Below are positions 60,501 to 64,000 of a stretch of DNA of 64,000 nt, piece after piece; the stretch's first letter is position 1, and every line of letters starts with the position of its first letter. The notes under the pieces are model-generated. The model was given only the letters and a program-made list of their open reading frames with translations, made no database searches and had not been told where the DNA came from. Position numbers and translations under genes: made by a program. Origin of the DNA: Malus domestica (lineage: Eukaryota; Streptophyta; Magnoliopsida; Rosales; Rosaceae); contig NC_091666.1 in NCBI RefSeq assembly GCF_042453785.1, forward strand, positions 28,540,501 through 28,604,500. Reading direction: 5' to 3'.

Positions 60501-61973
60501 AACTTGTATGTTAAAAAGGTAAAAGGTTAGTGATTTTCATACTCCTATTTATTTTTGGGTTCTTTAGATATAAACTCATGCAACACTTATTTTCTTAACA
60601 AAAACCCATCTCATTTTAAACATTCAAATAAAACCCAAATTTGAAATAAATTGCCATGTAAACAAATAAATACCTATTATTTTCAAAATATATACAATTG
60701 TGCCACAACACCCTAATTATGTTGATGAATTTAATTACCACCATAATTATAGCAAATAAGTGCTTTATTATTACAAAATTATCTACTTTATACTTGTCTT
60801 ACCATCATCTGTTTCGTTTCTTTTATTTGTTTGACAATCATTGTAGGTAAATTATTTTGCATGTATACGTTAGGCACATTTTGTTGTTATTATATCTGTG
60901 TGAAATAAATTACCTATATTTTTAAGTAGAATAAGGGTAATTAATTAACTTTGAATCAATTGGCTAAAAACATTATTTTATTTTGTAGGTAAATAATTTT
61001 GCATGTATTATTACATATACTACGCACATTTGTTATTATTATGTGTTGTTTGCAATCAATCAACATTCATTTATTTTGTAGGTAAATTATTTTGCATGTA
61101 TTATTACATAAGTTAGGCACATTTTGATATTATTATATATATGTGTATGCAAATAGCTTAAATAACTTTTGAATCAAACAATATTTATTTATTTATTACG
61201 TAGGTAAATTATTTTGCATGTATTATTTTACCTGGAACTTATATTGTTATTTTATATATGTAATATATTGGTAATTTTGAATAAAATAACATTTTTATAT
61301 TTGTAAAAAAATGCTAATTTACTTGTTACAATTATTTGAAAAGGAAAAAAATGCTCATTTTTACATAAATATGAACACAACTATATAAGGAAACAAAATT
61401 CTAATGTCATGTAATTTTTGTTATTAATATGCATTGAAATCATGACACTCAAAATTTTCTTTTCCAAATCTGCATAAACATTTCAAAACGTTTAATTGAA
61501 TGAAATAATATAAAATAAATGTAGATAACAAGTAATAAACCCAAAGTCAATAATATTAGGGGTAATTTAGACATTCAAAAATACCAATTTTGCCAAGTGA
61601 TACTTAATTATGGATATTGCTTAGTTGGAGCCTAGTCATTGGGTTTTTATCAGAAAATTTTACAATTGGGGGTTTTAGTTAATGAAAATTGAATTCCAAG
61701 GGGTATACTCATATTTTCAGTTTATTTTTCTTATGCACTCCCCTTGTTTTTATTCGTTAGTGGTTTGATTTATTCAATTGTTAGTCTACGAAAAAGAGGA
61801 AATAGTGCATTGGAGTGTAAAAATCATTTTCCCTTGCAAATTGCATGTCCAATTTTATACAGAAGTCTGGCAAAGACATAAAATATGCATGCATTGAGAT
61901 TTTATTTGGTAACTGTGTTTCTTTTGTTTTGTAATATCCTTTTTGCAGAATCAAGCCTCAGAAGCACTTGTGA
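57549..61973 (+). pseudogene. CC-NB-ARC-LRR pseudogene, paralog of the NLR at 45453
   Basis: Closely similar along its whole length to the intact NLR. Differences that matter: one residue fewer near the start; the P-loop reads GMGGSGKAT, with Ala for the first Thr after the catalytic Lys; a TGG to TAG stop at 58707 ends the frame after 386 residues, within the NB-ARC2 region; and one base is missing in the MHD region near 59033, which shifts the frame. The LRR part is again open (to 60316, or to a donor at 60282). The mini-exon ending IKPQKHL (61949-61973) is kept. A 1.16-kb insertion lies in the last intron. At most a truncated CC-NB product could be made. Confidence 0.9.
60557..61720. mobile_element. 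1.16-kb insertion with internal tandem repeats
   Basis: Absent from the corresponding intron of the intact NLR (near 48435-48450). It is flanked by the 9-bp direct repeat TTTATTTTT (60548-60556 and 61721-61729), which may be a TSD but is low complexity. Four internal units share 'gtaggtaaattattttgcat' (about 60845, 60987, 61079, 61201). No terminal inverted repeat and no coding. Class unknown. Confidence 0.55.
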
Positions 61974-62913
61974 GATTGCAGTGAGTTCTTCTTTGTGCCA
62001 ATTGATTTTGCGGTGAATCTCGACTTTCGTTATAGTAATAGAGCTGACTGTATACATGTTGAGCCATTCGCCTTGCAAGGAAGGATCCATCCGTTGTTTG
62101 TGTTGTGTGAAGTTGCAAACATTAATTGATCTTGGTTTCTTATTTGCCCTTTATGAAATTGAATAATGCCCAGATTCTATTTGTGTAGTTGAAACTTATA
62201 TTATTGATTGCTTGCGTGTGTTTTGATGTAATAATATTGGTTTGGAACTGAATCTGACTGATGAGAATAATGCCCAAGATTATGTTTGTGTAGCTGAAAC
62301 TTATATTATTGATTGCTTGCGTGTGTTTTGATGTAATAATATTGGTTTTGAATTGAATCTGTTACTAATGAGACCAATTCTAACTAAACCAATGATTATG
62401 ACCCATTTTTCATTTTCTATATTTATTGTTTTTATTAAGTTTTCAAATATATATTGTTTTAGAGAGGTAAATTTTGTGGTAGATGTTTTAGCTCACTATA
62501 ATTTCACTTGAAAAATTATTAGATGGTACGGTATTACCATGTCAGCAGGTGATATTTCTATTCAAATTTTAACATGTGTGCAGTTTCTTACAGCTGGATT
62601 AAAAAAAAAATTAATTAAACTTTTTTTTTCAGTTTAAACAAAATTAAAAGATCTAAAAATAAGTGGCGTTTTAGCAAAGATGCCTAGTTTTTAAAATTGA
62701 ATAATTCTAAGGAGATTAAATTTTTTAAATCAAATTTACAAATCAAATGGTGTAGTTATTGATTATTAGATTATTATTTAAGCGTTAATTAACGTATTTA
62801 TTTCTTATTGATACACATCATTTTGATTTGCAAATTTCTTTTAAATTTTGGTCACCTTATGTTTATATCATTAAAATTTTGAGACAACTCTTTTCCTCCC
62901 CTCCTTCTCTCCC
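61974..62913. other. 3' flank of the NLR pseudogene
   Basis: Collinear with 48680-49440, including the 107-bp tandem duplication at 62162-62375. From about 62700 to 62913 the sequence differs from the first block; no gene is seen. Confidence 0.6.

Positions 62914-64000
<1,087 letters not shown>

Overview
This is a plant nuclear window, most likely from a woody Rosaceae genome of the apple/pear type. The evidence is spliced genes with GT..AG introns, a CC-NB-ARC-LRR resistance gene, A/T-rich intergenic DNA, a tRNA-derived SINE, and many LTR, MULE, hAT, PIF/Harbinger and Helitron insertions. The species call is inference, not proof. The whole window behaves like a rapidly rearranging accessory region. 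Only four genes look intact: two near-identical copies of an unrecognised two-helix membrane protein gene, one 239-residue unknown gene, and one NLR. Almost everything else is a duplicated fragment of a host gene or a transposon.

Positions 1-15300 hold two copies of one tandem unit. Unit A starts before the window and ends near 7545; unit B runs from about 7546. Each carries the small membrane-protein gene, a long LTR-derived stretch and the 5' part of a Helitron. Unit B keeps a complete TRIM (short non-autonomous LTR element) where unit A has only its solo LTR, with a second solo LTR nested inside. The Helitron in unit B looks complete (13864-19251) and carries pieces of ELP3, a GRF transcription factor gene and a complete-looking 239-residue ORF.

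Positions 20278-33534 hold three fragments of a TELO2/TEL2 gene (minus strand). Two of them are fused at the same breakpoint to the upstream region of the membrane-protein unit. This stretch also has the third copy of the membrane-protein gene (27716-28318), a short-chain dehydrogenase fragment, a hairpin-bearing tandem repeat and an unidentified minus-strand gene start.

Positions 34144-64000 alternate ELP3 fragments and NLR sequence: an ELP3 fragment, a small NLR relic, a MULE interrupted by a hAT element, a solo LTR, a SINE, an intact NLR (45453-48679), a long ELP3 pseudogene split by a Harbinger element, a HemW pseudogene with a foldback MITE at its 5' side, a paralogous NLR pseudogene (57549-61973), and a fifth ELP3 fragment that runs off the end. 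The NLR plus ELP3 pair has clearly been duplicated as a block.

The genes do not form a pathway. What connects them is mechanism: segmental duplication, Helitron capture and cut-and-paste insertions, many of which preserve readable target-site duplications (TSDs) that date the order of events.
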